Origin: Erysipelotrichaceae bacterium
Lineage (GTDB): Bacteria > Bacillota_I > Bacilli_A > Erysipelotrichales > Coprobacillaceae
Direction: 5' to 3'
Assembly (NCBI GenBank): GCA_021770925.1
Contig: JAETPY010000007.1
Span: 1-46,456, forward strand
Length of the DNA: 46,456 nucleotides
The translations under genes and the position numbers were made by a program. Of the stretch, positions 34,239-43,251 are shown piece by piece. Each line of letters opens with the position of its first letter. Within the stretch, counting starts at the first letter, position 1. The notes beneath the pieces were generated by a model, which searched no databases, was not told the origin of the DNA, and saw only the letters and a program-made list of their open reading frames with translations.

Positions 34239-35982
34239 CTTCGATCACCATAATTCCAAGTTCATCTAATTGTGCTTTATCAACATTTCCAGGCGCTTTT
34301 GACATTGGGCAAACAGCACTAGCATTTTTAGGAAATGCTATTACTTCACGGATATTATCACTATTAGTAAGCAGCATAGCTAAACGATCTAAACCTAAAG
34401 CAAATCCTCCATGAGGTGGTGTTCCATACTGAAAGGCTTCAACAAACCAGCCAAACTGGCTATCAATTCTTTCTTGAGTAAAACCTAATGCTTTAAAAGC
34501 TCTTTCTTGCAGATTCTGTTCATAGATACGTTGTGATCCACCACCTAATTCAAAACCATTTAAGACAATATCATAAGCGTCAGCTAAACAATTTGCAGGA
34601 TCAGTTTCAATTTTATCAATATCACTGTCTTTTGGACGTGTAAATGGATGATGAACAGCATAATAACGCTTTGTTTCCTCATCATACTCAAACATTGGGA
34701 AGTCTACGACCCATAAAAAAGCATATTCATCATTATTATATAACTTTAATTCTTTACCTAAATGATTTCTAAGTGCTGCTAAAGCATCACAAACAACATT
34801 ATACTTAACATCACTTACAAATAATAATAAGTCATCATTATCAGCATCCATAGCAGCTAATAAGTGTGTCATTTGTTCGTCGGTAAAAAACTTAGCGATT
34901 GGCCCTTCTCCTTTACCATCTTTAACTTTTAACCAGGCTAATCCTTTAGCTTTATAGGTTTTAACAATATCAGTTAATTTATCGATTGCTTTTCGGGAAA
35001 AATCATTAGCTTTACCTTTAACGTTGATTCCCTTAACATGACCATTAGCTTCCAAAGCACTTTTAAAAACCATAAAATCAACATCTTTAACTACTTCATT
35101 TAAATTCACTAATTCTAAGCCAAAACGAATATCTGGTTTATCAATTCCATATTTTTCCATTGCTTCATGCCAAGTCATTCTAGGCAACGGTAATTGTAAA
35201 TCGATCCCTTTAACATCTTTCATGACTTTAGCAATCAATCCTTCACCAATAGAAATAATTTCATCAGTAGTCATAAAACTCATTTCCACATCAACCTGAG
35301 TAAATTCGGGTTGACGATCTAAACGCAAATCTTCATCTCTAAAACAGCGTGCAATTTGATAATAACGTTCAAATCCAGAAACCATCAATAATTGTTTAAA
35401 TAACTGAGGCGATTGTGGTAAAGCATAGAAAGATCCATTGTGAACTCTTGAAGGCACTAAAAAGTCTCTTGCTCCTTCAGGTGTTGAACGATTCAAGTAT
35501 GGGGTTTCAATATCAATAAAATCATGACTATCTAAAAAATCTCGAATACTACGAGTAATTTTATGACGCATAATGATTTTATTTTGCATCACTGGTCTTC
35601 TAAGATCTAGATAACGATATTGCATTCTAGCATCTTCACTAGCATCGGTATCATCGGTAGTATAAATTGGTGTTACATTCGCAGTATTAATAATATCAAT
35701 TTGACTAGCCTCAATTTCAATATCACCTGTTGGCATATTAGGATTTTTTGAACTACGTTCAATTACTTTTCCAACGACATGAATTACATATTCATTTTTA
35801 ATATCTTTAGCTAAAGCTTCCATATTTTCGCTTAAAACAATCTGAGTAATTCCGTAACGATCCCTTAAATCAATAAATACTAAAGAACCAAGGTTTCTTT
35901 TTTTAGCTACCCAGCCTTTTAATTCAACAATTTTATTAATATCACTGATTCTTAATTCTCCATTATTGTGAGTTCTATTCAT
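34231..35982 (-). CDS. aspS: Aspartyl-tRNA synthetase
   Basis: About 583 aa. Class II enzyme of bacterial type: N-terminal anticodon-binding OB fold (KGWVAKKRNLGSLVFIDLRDR), catalytic core with IETPYLNRSTPEGARDFLVPSR and CFRDEDLRLDRQPEFTQ, a GAD insertion domain in the middle, and motif 3 GFALGLDRLAML. I place the start at ATG 35982 (GGAGGG 8 nt upstream), overlapping the hisS stop by 8 nt. A longer frame to 36021 adds unlikely residues (MLHILKIIWRVIV). AspRS versus AspRS/AsnRS specificity cannot be read from the sequence. Confidence 0.96.
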   Translation of the reverse strand: MNRTHNNGELRISDINKIVELKGWVAKKRNLGSLVFIDLRDRYGITQIVLSENMEALAKDIKNEYVIHVVGKVIERSSKNPNMPTGDIEIEASQIDIINTANVTPIYTTDDTDASEDARMQYRYLDLRRPVMQNKIIMRHKITRSIRDFLDSHDFIDIETPYLNRSTPEGARDFLVPSRVHNGSFYALPQSPQLFKQLLMVSGFERYYQIARCFRDEDLRLDRQPEFTQVDVEMSFMTTDEIISIGEGLIAKVMKDVKGIDLQLPLPRMTWHEAMEKYGIDKPDIRFGLELVNLNEVVKDVDFMVFKSALEANGHVKGINVKGKANDFSRKAIDKLTDIVKTYKAKGLAWLKVKDGKGEGPIAKFFTDEQMTHLLAAMDADNDDLLLFVSDVKYNVVCDALAALRNHLGKELKLYNNDEYAFLWVVDFPMFEYDEETKRYYAVHHPFTRPKDSDIDKIETDPANCLADAYDIVLNGFELGGGSQRIYEQNLQERAFKALGFTQERIDSQFGWFVEAFQYGTPPHGGFALGLDRLAMLLTNSDNIREVIAFPKNASAVCPMSKAPGNVDKAQLDELGIMVIEDE

Positions 35983-37252
35983 GACTATGACCCTCCATAT
36001 GATTTTCAATATATGCAACAATATTTTCTATTGGTACAACATCCTGTGTTTTAGAATGAGTACATTTAATATTTACAACTTCATCTTCTACTTCTTGATC
36101 ACCAATAATCATCGCAAAATGACTATTCATACGATCAACTGTTTTAAACTGGGCTTTTAAAGAACGATCCTGATAATCCATATCAACACTAAAACCATTA
36201 GCTCTTAACATTGTTGTAATTTGAATTGCTAAATCTTTAGCTTTGTCACCTAAAGGCATAACATATACATCTAAGCCTTCTGTTTCTTGTAATTCATCAT
36301 CCATAGCAATTAGTAGGCGTTCCATTCCAAAAGCAAAACCAACTCCAGGAGCTTCTGGTCCTCCTAATTCACTGATTAAGCCATTATAGCGACCGCCTCC
36401 ACCAACTGTAGCCCCAGCACCTAGACGAGGATCGTCAGATATAACTTCGAAAACAGTATGGCAATAATAATCCAAACCTCTAACTAAATTAGTATCTAAT
36501 TCATATTCGATTTCTAAATCATCCAATAACTCACATACTTTAGTAAAATGAGCTTTAGCCTCTTCACTTAAATAATCAATTGTTTTTGGAGCATTAGCCA
36601 TCGCAGGATGATTATGATCAACCTTACAATCTAAAATACGTAATGGATTAGTTTCAAAGCGGCTTTTACAATCCCCACATAATTCATCTAAATATGGAGC
36701 AAAGTGTTCTTTTAAAGCCTTACGATAAGCATTACGGCTCGCTTCATCACCTAAAGTATTGATGTGTAGTTTAACTCCTTTTAATCCTAATGCCTCAACT
36801 AATGTAACTGCCATTGTCATACATTCAACATCTAGAAATGGTGATTCATAACCAATCATTTCAACTCCAAATTGATGAAATTGGCGCTGACGTCCATTTT
36901 GAGGTCGTTCATATCTAAACATTGGACCAATATAATATAATTTAGAAATTTTATCGGGATTAGCAAACATCTTATTTTCAACATATGCCCTGGCTACCCC
37001 TGCTGTTCCTTCTGGTCTTAGTGTAATTGAACGTCCTTTTTTGTCATTAAAAGTATACATTTCCTTACTAACAACATCAGTTGTATCACCAACTGCCCGA
37101 TTAAATAACTCAGTATGTTCAAAAATCGGGGTTCTAACTTCCTTAACATTATAATTAGCACAAATTGTTCTAATTAATTGTTCCAGCATCTGCCATTTTG
37201 TACTGTTTTCTGGCAAGATATCTACTGTTCCACGTGGTGCTTTATACATCAT
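35975..37252 (-). CDS. hisS: Histidyl-tRNA synthetase
   Basis: 425 aa. Class II enzyme: motif 1 region RGTVDILPENS..EVRTPIFEHTELF, motif 2 TLRPEGTAGVARAYVEN and YYIGPMFRYERPQNGRQRQFHQFG, histidine A motif LVRGLDYYCHTVFE, and motif 3 GVGFAFGMERLL. A C-terminal anticodon domain follows. Ribosome site AAAGGAGG, 8 nt before the first of two ATGs. The downstream aspS and peptidase genes overlap in series. Confidence 0.97.
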   Translation of the reverse strand: MMYKAPRGTVDILPENSTKWQMLEQLIRTICANYNVKEVRTPIFEHTELFNRAVGDTTDVVSKEMYTFNDKKGRSITLRPEGTAGVARAYVENKMFANPDKISKLYYIGPMFRYERPQNGRQRQFHQFGVEMIGYESPFLDVECMTMAVTLVEALGLKGVKLHINTLGDEASRNAYRKALKEHFAPYLDELCGDCKSRFETNPLRILDCKVDHNHPAMANAPKTIDYLSEEAKAHFTKVCELLDDLEIEYELDTNLVRGLDYYCHTVFEVISDDPRLGAGATVGGGGRYNGLISELGGPEAPGVGFAFGMERLLIAMDDELQETEGLDVYVMPLGDKAKDLAIQITTMLRANGFSVDMDYQDRSLKAQFKTVDRMNSHFAMIIGDQEVEDEVVNIKCTHSKTQDVVPIENIVAYIENHMEGHSHE

Positions 37253-37267
37253 CTTTTCTTCCTCCTT

Positions 37268-37492
37268 TAAAATATAAAAAACGTCCTTAAAATAAGGACG
37301 TTAAAAACGCGGTACCACCTTAATTCATGTAATAATTATACATGCTCTCCTGTCTTAACGCGACATACGTTTACTCCTACTAATTTCAAAGTAACTCCTC
37401 CCAAGTGTCCCACAGCATTTCTTTTTTAATACTTTCACCAACCGTATTTTCTCTATTAAAAGACTTAGCTGTTTAATCTTGCTCATTGGATT
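37268..37492 (-). promoter_or_regulatory. T-box leader of hisS-aspS, specifier GAC (Asp) overlapping CAC (His)
   Basis: Core AAGGTGGTACCGCG (37308-37321) and terminator AACGTCCTTA / TAAGGACGTT (37280-37302) with a T-rich tail on the minus strand. By analogy with the tyrS leader, the specifier lies just before the closing strand of Stem I. There the sequence is GGGACACTTGGGAG, so GAC (37407-37409) is in register, while CAC (37405-37407) overlaps it two bases later. Both amino acids match a synthetase in the operon. Confidence 0.88.
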
Positions 37493-37498
37493 AAAAAG

Positions 37499-37527
37499 AT
37501 TATATGCGATTATTGAAAAAAAATCAA
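37499..37527 (-). promoter_or_regulatory. Promoter of the hisS T-box transcript
   Basis: TTGATT (37522-37527), a 17-bp spacer and TATAAT (37499-37504). Confidence 0.8.
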
Positions 37528-37611
37528 TGATTTGACTAGATAAATATTAATTATTTATCTACATTTAATTGTTATTAATCTAAAAATAAAATATTTTACA
37601 AATAAATCTTA

Positions 37612-37731
37612 TTAATTTTCTCCTGAAGAACATTTAGTTTCAGCTAAAATTTCTCCATTTTCTCCATTAATTGCACATAAACTATATGTGTTATTATGGA
37701 CATCCATTCCAAGATAAATTATACTATTCAT
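37612..37731 (-). mobile_element. N-terminal fragment of an IS110-family transposase
   Basis: ATG at 37731 with AGGAGG upstream encodes 39 residues before a stop: MNSIIYLGMDVHNNTYSLCA, then ING..GEILAETKCSSGEN. YLGMDVHKNTYSLCAINxxTGEIL is the usual start of IS110-type DEDD recombinases and includes the first catalytic Asp. The other roughly 350 residues are missing, so it is inactive. IS110 enzymes use a bridge RNA made from non-coding DNA, which in this group lies upstream of the gene. Confidence 0.75.
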
Positions 37732-37951
37732 AGTGACCTCCTATTGTCGTTATGATAATGATTCTTATTTTTTGTTTTCTAACTTATATTATGAATCTAA
37801 ATCCACGTTTTGACAAATTAGGAAGTCATTTCATATTATCTTATTATAAATTGTCGTCTTTTATCTAAAAATAAGTTTCTTAAAAAATTTTATTATACTT
37901 GATTTTTTTCAAAATGAATAAAATATAGATGTAAACTAAATATTCCAAAAG
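37732..37951. other. Non-coding DNA upstream of the IS110 fragment (possible element left end)
   Basis: About 220 bp without an ORF. Part of it could be the original IS left end with its bridge RNA locus, since the transposase start and ribosome site are intact. The outer boundary cannot be placed without a full-length relative. Confidence 0.35.
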
Positions 37952-37978
37952 AAAAGGATGAGCCACACTCATCCTTTT
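37952..37978 (-). terminator. Terminator of the micropeptide transcript
   Basis: 11-bp perfect stem AAAAGGATGAG / CTCATCCTTTT with a 5-nt loop; TTTTCTTTT on the minus strand. It works from both sides by sequence. Confidence 0.85.
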
Positions 37979-38005
37979 CGCTGTTATACGGGCAAGAACA
38001 CTTAC

Positions 38006-38080
38006 CTAATCTTTAGATTTAAGTAAGTATAGAATTAAAAACAACACTGCTAAATATTCCATAATAGGGAATGCTGTCAT
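38006..38080 (-). CDS. 24-residue hydrophobic micropeptide (type I toxin-like)
   Basis: ATG 38080 to TAG 38006 encodes MTAFPIMEYLAVLFLILYLL followed by KSKD: one membrane helix with a charged C-terminus, the size and shape of many type I toxins and small membrane peptides. It has its own promoter (38174-38203) and terminator (37952-37978), and no larger ORF lies in the transcript. Its ATG overlaps the stop of a 12-codon leader ORF (ATGA). No family is recognised and no antisense RNA promoter is obvious. Confidence 0.5.
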   Translation of the reverse strand: MTAFPIMEYLAVLFLILYLLKSKD

Positions 38081-38115
38081 TTTTTAATATTAGCCCGCTG
38101 GAATTCATAAATCAT
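38077..38115 (-). CDS. 12-codon leader ORF before the micropeptide
   Basis: ATG 38115 follows AAGGGAG and encodes MIYEFQRANIKK; its TGA overlaps the micropeptide ATG. The micropeptide has no ribosome site of its own, so its translation probably depends on this leader. CGGGC within the leader (38094-38098) can pair with GCCCG past the micropeptide stop (37988-37992). Confidence 0.4.
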   Translation of the reverse strand: MIYEFQRANIKK

Positions 38116-38173
38116 ATGCTCCCTTCTTCCATTAAAACAGCAGTGATCACTTACACATATTTTATCATATATA

Positions 38174-38203
38174 CATATATTTTCTGTCTCATATTTATGT
38201 CAA
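38174..38203 (-). promoter_or_regulatory. Promoter of the micropeptide transcript
   Basis: Perfect TTGACA (38198-38203), an 18-bp spacer and TATATG (38174-38179). Confidence 0.55.
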
Positions 38204-38605
38204 TTTAATCTTATAGTTTTATCAGCAGCATCCAGCTTTTCAAAAGAAGAAACATTAGTATATCTTCAATTCAAAATATTATAAAAAACCAAATTTTTAA
38301 TATTAACTTAGTAAATTACTAAAATTAAATAAAAATAAATAGAAAACTTAAAATAAGTAAAAGTAAAATAAGCTACCAAAAACACATAACAATCCTCTTT
38401 TAAAAAATTAAACACACTTATAAAAAGACTAAAAGATCAGTAATAAATTTAAACAAATTTCCAGCAAAATCGGACATAATACCTTTATTATTTTTAATGC
38501 GAGATTTTACTTTTATCTTTCACTAAAATAACAGCATAGTTTACAGTTATGTTATACTTTTAAATAAATTAATTAGTTTAAAAATATTCACACTTTTAGG
38601 TAGAT
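38204..38605. other. AT-rich intergenic stretch, no feature seen
   Basis: About 400 bp between the micropeptide promoter and the rel terminator. I see no ORF, transposase remnant or stable hairpin. Confidence 0.5.
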
Positions 38606-38650
38606 AAAAAGATCATCATCTATTATCAATTAATAGAAAATGATCTTTTT
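38606..38650 (-). terminator. Terminator after rel
   Basis: Outer stem AAAAAGATCA / TGATCTTTTT with an inner CTATTA / TAATAG stem; T-rich on both strands. It lies about 60 bp past the rel stop. Confidence 0.8.
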
Positions 38651-38711
38651 TATATCTTTAAATAAAATGAATAATTTTTATATTTTGAATAAATAATAAT
38701 ATTACTTTTTA

Positions 38712-40937
38712 CTAATGAATAACTCTTTTAACTTCAAAAATACCTTGAATTCGATCAATATTGTCAATTGCCTGTTGTAAACGGAACGCATCTTCAACTG
38801 AAATCTTAAGTTTAATAACAGCTTTCATATCAACTACATCAGCACGAATATTCAAAATATTAATCTTTGTCTGCCCTAATGCTGTAATAACATCATTTAA
38901 TAAATTTGTTCGATCCAAACCAGTAATTTCCAAATCTGCCTGAAATTTCATTGTCGAAATTGAAGCAAAATCCCAATAAACATCAATTAATCTTGCCTTG
39001 ATTTCAGGAACTTGAATATTTGGACAGTCTTTACGATGCACTTTAATCCCCTGTCCCTGTGAAACAAAGCCTAAAATTTCATCACCAGGAATCGGATTGC
39101 AACATTTAGATAATTGAATCTTTAATCCATCAATTCCTTTAACAACTACTCCAGAACTGCTTTTTGCTGCCTGTTGACGATCATTAACCTGATTATTTCT
39201 TTGTAACATTTTTGAAATACTATCAAAAAAACCACTCTTTTTAGGAACGACTCGATCAATTAAAGTCATTGCTGGTAAACTCTTTTTACCAATAAAATAT
39301 AATATGTCATCAAATGAGCGAGCTCCAAATGATCCTAAAAAAGTCTTATAAGTATCTGGATCAAGATACTTTTTTTCATTTAACTGTCTTTTTCTAAGCT
39401 CATCTCTTAAAATTTTACGACCATCTTCTATTGCATCTTTTTTTGTTTCAGCTTCTCTAGAAGCAATAAACTGCCTAATTTTATTACGAGCACCAGCAGT
39501 ACGAACGAATTTTAACCAGTCTTCACTAGGCCCTTGTGATTGTTTATTAGTTTTAATTTCTACTACATCACCTGTATTCAATTTCGTATCAATTGGAACC
39601 ATCACATTATTAACTATCGCTCCAATTGCCTTATGCCCTACTTCTGTATGGATTCGATAAGCAAAATCAATTGGCGTAGATCCATTTGGTAGTTCAACAA
39701 TCTTTCCTTGTGGCGTTAAAACATACACATTGGCCTCAAAAATATCTCTTTTTAAAGAGTCATAATACTCTTTAGCATCACCATCTTTTATGTCCTCACT
39801 CAAAGAAATAAATTCTCTTAACCATTGTAACTTTTCACCAATCTCCTGCTGCTCTTTTTTAGATGAATAACCTTTATTTTCTTTATAGCGCCAATGAGCT
39901 GCTACTCCTAACTCAGCCAGTTCGTCCATTTCTTCAGTTCTAATTTGAATTTCAAAAGTATTACCATCTTCACCAATCACTGAAGTATGCAAGGATTGAT
40001 ACATGTTAGGTTTAGGCATAGCTATATAATCTTTGAAACGACCTGGAATAGGACGATATTGATCATGAATCAAACCTAAAATACTATAACAATCCATCTT
40101 ATCCTTAGTAATAATTCTTAGAGCATACAAATCATACAATTCATCAAAACGTTTCTTTTTAACAAACATTTTTTTATAAATACTATAAATTGATTTAGCA
40201 CGTCCTAAAATTCGATACTCATACTTATTTTCATTAAGCATTTTTTCAACCGAAGCCATCATTTTAGTAACTGATTCTTTTCTTTCTTCCTGTTTTACAG
40301 CCAATAGATTAGAAATATCATTAAAAGCCACAGGATCCAAATAAGAAAGGCTTAAATCCTCTAATTCTGTTTTAATATCATTTATTCCTAAACGATGAGC
40401 AATTGGTGTATATACCTCTAATGTCTCCCTTGCAATTCTTTTCTGTTTATGGGAAGGCATAAATTGTAATGTTCTCATATTATGCAAACGATCTGCAAAT
40501 TTAATCAATATAACACGGATGTCTTTAGCCATGGCAATATAGATTTTACGATGATTTTCAGCATAGACATCAGCTTCATCTTTAAATGGCATTTTACCAA
40601 TCTTTGTAACACCCTCAACTAATGTCGTTATTTCTTCACCAAAACGTTCTACCATTTCCTCACGACTTACATCACAGTCCTCCATAACATCATGAAGCAA
40701 TCCTGCTGTAATCGTCGCAGGACCCGTTTGTAATGTTGCTAAGATATAAGCAACCCAAATCAAATGATTGGTATATGGTTCACCGCTTTTTCTTTTTTGA
40801 CCTTTATGTTTTTCCATGATATATTCATAAGCCTGATTAATTAAAGTAAGACTATCTTGATTAGTAATATATCTATTACATACTTCAAGAACATCTTTTA
40901 TCGAAACAATATCTCCTGCTCCTTTATATTCAGCCAT
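38712..40937 (-). CDS. rel: Bifunctional (p)ppGpp synthetase/hydrolase Rel
   Basis: About 741 aa, full-length RSH protein that makes and degrades (p)ppGpp in the stringent response. Order: HD hydrolase domain with TAGLLHDVMED near residue 80; synthetase domain with RFKDYIAMPKPNMYQSLHTS; TGS domain (VYVLTPQGKIVELPNGSTPI..); a zinc-finger-like region (LSKCCNPIPGDEI and HRKDCPN); C-terminal ACT domain. Start placed at ATG 40937 with GGGAGGTG 6 nt upstream; the GTG at 40946 lies inside that site. It follows apt, as in many Firmicutes. Confidence 0.97.
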   Translation of the reverse strand: MAEYKGAGDIVSIKDVLEVCNRYITNQDSLTLINQAYEYIMEKHKGQKRKSGEPYTNHLIWVAYILATLQTGPATITAGLLHDVMEDCDVSREEMVERFGEEITTLVEGVTKIGKMPFKDEADVYAENHRKIYIAMAKDIRVILIKFADRLHNMRTLQFMPSHKQKRIARETLEVYTPIAHRLGINDIKTELEDLSLSYLDPVAFNDISNLLAVKQEERKESVTKMMASVEKMLNENKYEYRILGRAKSIYSIYKKMFVKKKRFDELYDLYALRIITKDKMDCYSILGLIHDQYRPIPGRFKDYIAMPKPNMYQSLHTSVIGEDGNTFEIQIRTEEMDELAELGVAAHWRYKENKGYSSKKEQQEIGEKLQWLREFISLSEDIKDGDAKEYYDSLKRDIFEANVYVLTPQGKIVELPNGSTPIDFAYRIHTEVGHKAIGAIVNNVMVPIDTKLNTGDVVEIKTNKQSQGPSEDWLKFVRTAGARNKIRQFIASREAETKKDAIEDGRKILRDELRKRQLNEKKYLDPDTYKTFLGSFGARSFDDILYFIGKKSLPAMTLIDRVVPKKSGFFDSISKMLQRNNQVNDRQQAAKSSSGVVVKGIDGLKIQLSKCCNPIPGDEILGFVSQGQGIKVHRKDCPNIQVPEIKARLIDVYWDFASISTMKFQADLEITGLDRTNLLNDVITALGQTKINILNIRADVVDMKAVIKLKISVEDAFRLQQAIDNIDRIQGIFEVKRVIH

Positions 40938-40954
40938 AAATAACACCTCCCATA

Positions 40955-40980
40955 ATTATTAAAAAAGAGCTCAGCTCTTT
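40955..40980 (-). terminator. Hairpin/terminator between apt and rel
   Basis: AAAGAGC / GCTCTTT with a 3-nt loop and a T run on the minus strand, directly after the apt stop. The short stem may let part of the transcription continue into rel, for which no separate promoter fits in the 43-bp gap. Confidence 0.7.
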
Positions 40981-41499
40981 TTAATATTTTAACATCGAAT
41001 ATACATTATAACCCTGCAATCTGTCACGTCCTTTTAACTCCTCTAACTCAATTAAAAAAGCAATTCCAATCACTTTACCACCTAATTTTTCAACTAATTT
41101 GATTGTTGCTTCAACAGTTCCACCTGTTGCAAGCAGATCATCAACAATAATAACATTTTGATTAGGTTCTATACTATCAGCATGAATATGAACTTCATTT
41201 GTCCCGTATTCTAATGCATATGTTTCACTTATCGTAGTTCGAGGCAGTTTACCTGGTTTTCTAACTGGTACAAATCCTGCATTGATCTCATAAGCTACTG
41301 GACATCCAAATAAAAATCCACGTGCTTCTGGTCCTGCCACAACATCAACTTTTTCTTCTAAATTATTTGCCCAATCAACAAATCGGTCAATTGTTTCTTT
41401 AAACGCATTTTTATCTTTCATCAAAGGTGTTACATCTCTAAAAATAATTCCTTCTTCTGGAAAATCCTTTATATCTGCTACATATTTAGTTAAATCCAT
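40981..41499 (-). CDS. apt: Adenine phosphoribosyltransferase
   Basis: 172 aa. Salvages adenine with PRPP to form AMP. Motifs: [29 protein letters not shown], and the PRPP-binding loop [13 protein letters not shown] near residue 117. Ribosome site AAGGAGAAAG. It lies between recJ and rel, a conserved Firmicute order that ties purine salvage to nucleotide signalling. Confidence 0.97.
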   Translation of the reverse strand: MDLTKYVADIKDFPEEGIIFRDVTPLMKDKNAFKETIDRFVDWANNLEEKVDVVAGPEARGFLFGCPVAYEINAGFVPVRKPGKLPRTTISETYALEYGTNEVHIHADSIEPNQNVIIVDDLLATGGTVEATIKLVEKLGGKVIGIAFLIELEELKGRDRLQGYNVYSMLKY

Positions 41500-41569
41500 A
41501 TTTGATCTTTCTCCTTTACAACCATGCCTTATAATATTCGATTATAACATTTTTATACACTAATTAAAA

Positions 41570-43207
41570 CTATTTAATTTCTTCAATAATTATATTTACA
41601 GATTCAAAATTATTAAAAACATTAATATTAAATTTACCAATCACACTAATTCTTTCAATATCTTTGTATTGCTCATACAATTCACCATGATTAAAATATA
41701 ATGCTTGTACTTTTACCGCTGGTAAATCAAGATCAAAACGAAGATGTTTCCCATTTGATAAAGCTGTTACTTTTTTCACTAATAAATCTTTAGCATAAAA
41801 ACAAACTTCTTCATTTCCGTTACCTAAAGGTTCTAAAAGTTCTAATTGCTTCACAGCATTTCTACTAATTTCTTCTCCCGAAACTTCTAATACCTCAACT
41901 AATGGAGGCTGATAATTTTCCAATTGTTCATTTAAATACACTGCTAACTTAGATTTAAGATTCTCTACATTATCAATAGTTACACTAAAGCCCCCCGCCA
42001 AAGCATGCCCCCCATAGCTATCAAGAACATCTTCAACCTGTTTAAAAATACTGTTTAAAGATACACCCTCAATCCCTCTAGCACTACCTTTATATATTTT
42101 TTTTTCTTTATCAAGACTCATTACAAAACTAGGCTGATTATATTGACGCGTATATTTACCTGCCACTAATCCAATCAATCCTTCATGAATTTCATTTTGA
42201 TAACTATATAAAAATTTATCATTAGGATCTAATGCCCTTAAAACTTCCTGATATTGCTTATTTGTCATTTCTTGTCTTTTAGCATTAATTTCAACAGCTT
42301 TAGAACTTACTGCTTTTAATATTCCAATCGATGCGTCTTGCCGAAAATATTTAACCAGGTGATTAGGATTAACAATTTCTCCAAGTCGTCCAAATGAATT
42401 GATTTTAGGAGCCAAAATAAACCCAATGCTGGTAACACTATACTTTTGGTTGCTGCCAAGCAGTAATTCTAATTGAGAATATTGATTTTCTTTCATAAAC
42501 TCTAATGCCCTTTTAACTAAAGCACGATTTTCGTCTTGCAAAGGCATCATATCAGAAATAGTTGTTATTGCCGCTAAACAAAACAAATATTTATCATGTT
42601 TTTTTAAGAGAGCACTAGCTAATTTATAAGCAACAAAACCACCTGATATTTCTTTATAAGGATAATCAGGAGAAATTTTAGTGTGAATAATTGAAAAAGC
42701 TTCTGGTAATTTCTCATCATAATTATGATGATCAGTGACAATTACATCAATACCCAGTTCATTAGCTCTTTCAATTGCATCAAAGGCCTTTATTCCATTA
42801 TCAACTGTAATGATTAAAGTATAGCCTTTTGCTGCTATCTGTTCTACTCTTTGCTTATTTAAACCATAACCATCTTGTAATCGACTAGGAATATGAAATC
42901 CAGCTTCAATCCCTAACTGCCTAAATGCATCTACTAAAATTGATGTCGCAAGAATCCCATCACAATCATAATCACCATAAATACAGATTTTTTCCTTATT
43001 TTCTATCGCTTCATAGATTCTTTCCAATGTTATTTCTGCTTCTGAAAATAATGAAAAATCATGATATATTAAACGATTTGAAAGCATTGATTCAACTTGA
43101 TGCGAAGAAAATTTCTTATAAGCAAAAATCTTTGCTAAAAGTGAATTTATATTATATTCCTGCATATAGTGTTTATAATCTAAATTATTTATAATCTGCC
43201 ACTCCAT
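41570..43207 (-). CDS. recJ: Single-stranded-DNA exonuclease RecJ
   Basis: About 545 aa. 5'-3' ssDNA exonuclease of recombination and repair. DHH domain with IYGDYDCDGILATS near residue 75 and VTDHHNYDEKLP; DHHA1 domain with YGGHALAGGFSV near 385; then an OB-type domain. Close to the E. coli RecJ length and shorter than Bacillus RecJ, which has an extra C-terminal domain. Start placed at ATG 43207 with AAAGGAG 5 nt upstream; the TTG at 43222 precedes that site. Confidence 0.94.
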   Translation of the reverse strand: MEWQIINNLDYKHYMQEYNINSLLAKIFAYKKFSSHQVESMLSNRLIYHDFSLFSEAEITLERIYEAIENKEKICIYGDYDCDGILATSILVDAFRQLGIEAGFHIPSRLQDGYGLNKQRVEQIAAKGYTLIITVDNGIKAFDAIERANELGIDVIVTDHHNYDEKLPEAFSIIHTKISPDYPYKEISGGFVAYKLASALLKKHDKYLFCLAAITTISDMMPLQDENRALVKRALEFMKENQYSQLELLLGSNQKYSVTSIGFILAPKINSFGRLGEIVNPNHLVKYFRQDASIGILKAVSSKAVEINAKRQEMTNKQYQEVLRALDPNDKFLYSYQNEIHEGLIGLVAGKYTRQYNQPSFVMSLDKEKKIYKGSARGIEGVSLNSIFKQVEDVLDSYGGHALAGGFSVTIDNVENLKSKLAVYLNEQLENYQPPLVEVLEVSGEEISRNAVKQLELLEPLGNGNEEVCFYAKDLLVKKVTALSNGKHLRFDLDLPAVKVQALYFNHGELYEQYKDIERISVIGKFNINVFNNFESVNIIIEEIK

Positions 43208-43220
43208 AGATACTCCTTTC

Positions 43221-43251
43221 AAATAAAAATAGTTGCATCAGCAACTATTTT
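43221..43251 (-). terminator. Terminator of comN, containing its stop codon
   Basis: 11-bp stem AAAATAGTTGC / GCAACTATTTT with a 4-nt loop; on the minus strand the TAG stop is in the first arm and TTTTTATTT follows. It ends only 14 bp before the recJ start. Confidence 0.75.

Noticed and set aside
35983-36021. N-terminal extension of aspS to 36021
   Set aside because: Adds 13 hydrophobic residues not expected before the OB fold; ATG 35982 has GGAGGG and the common 8-nt overlap with hisS.
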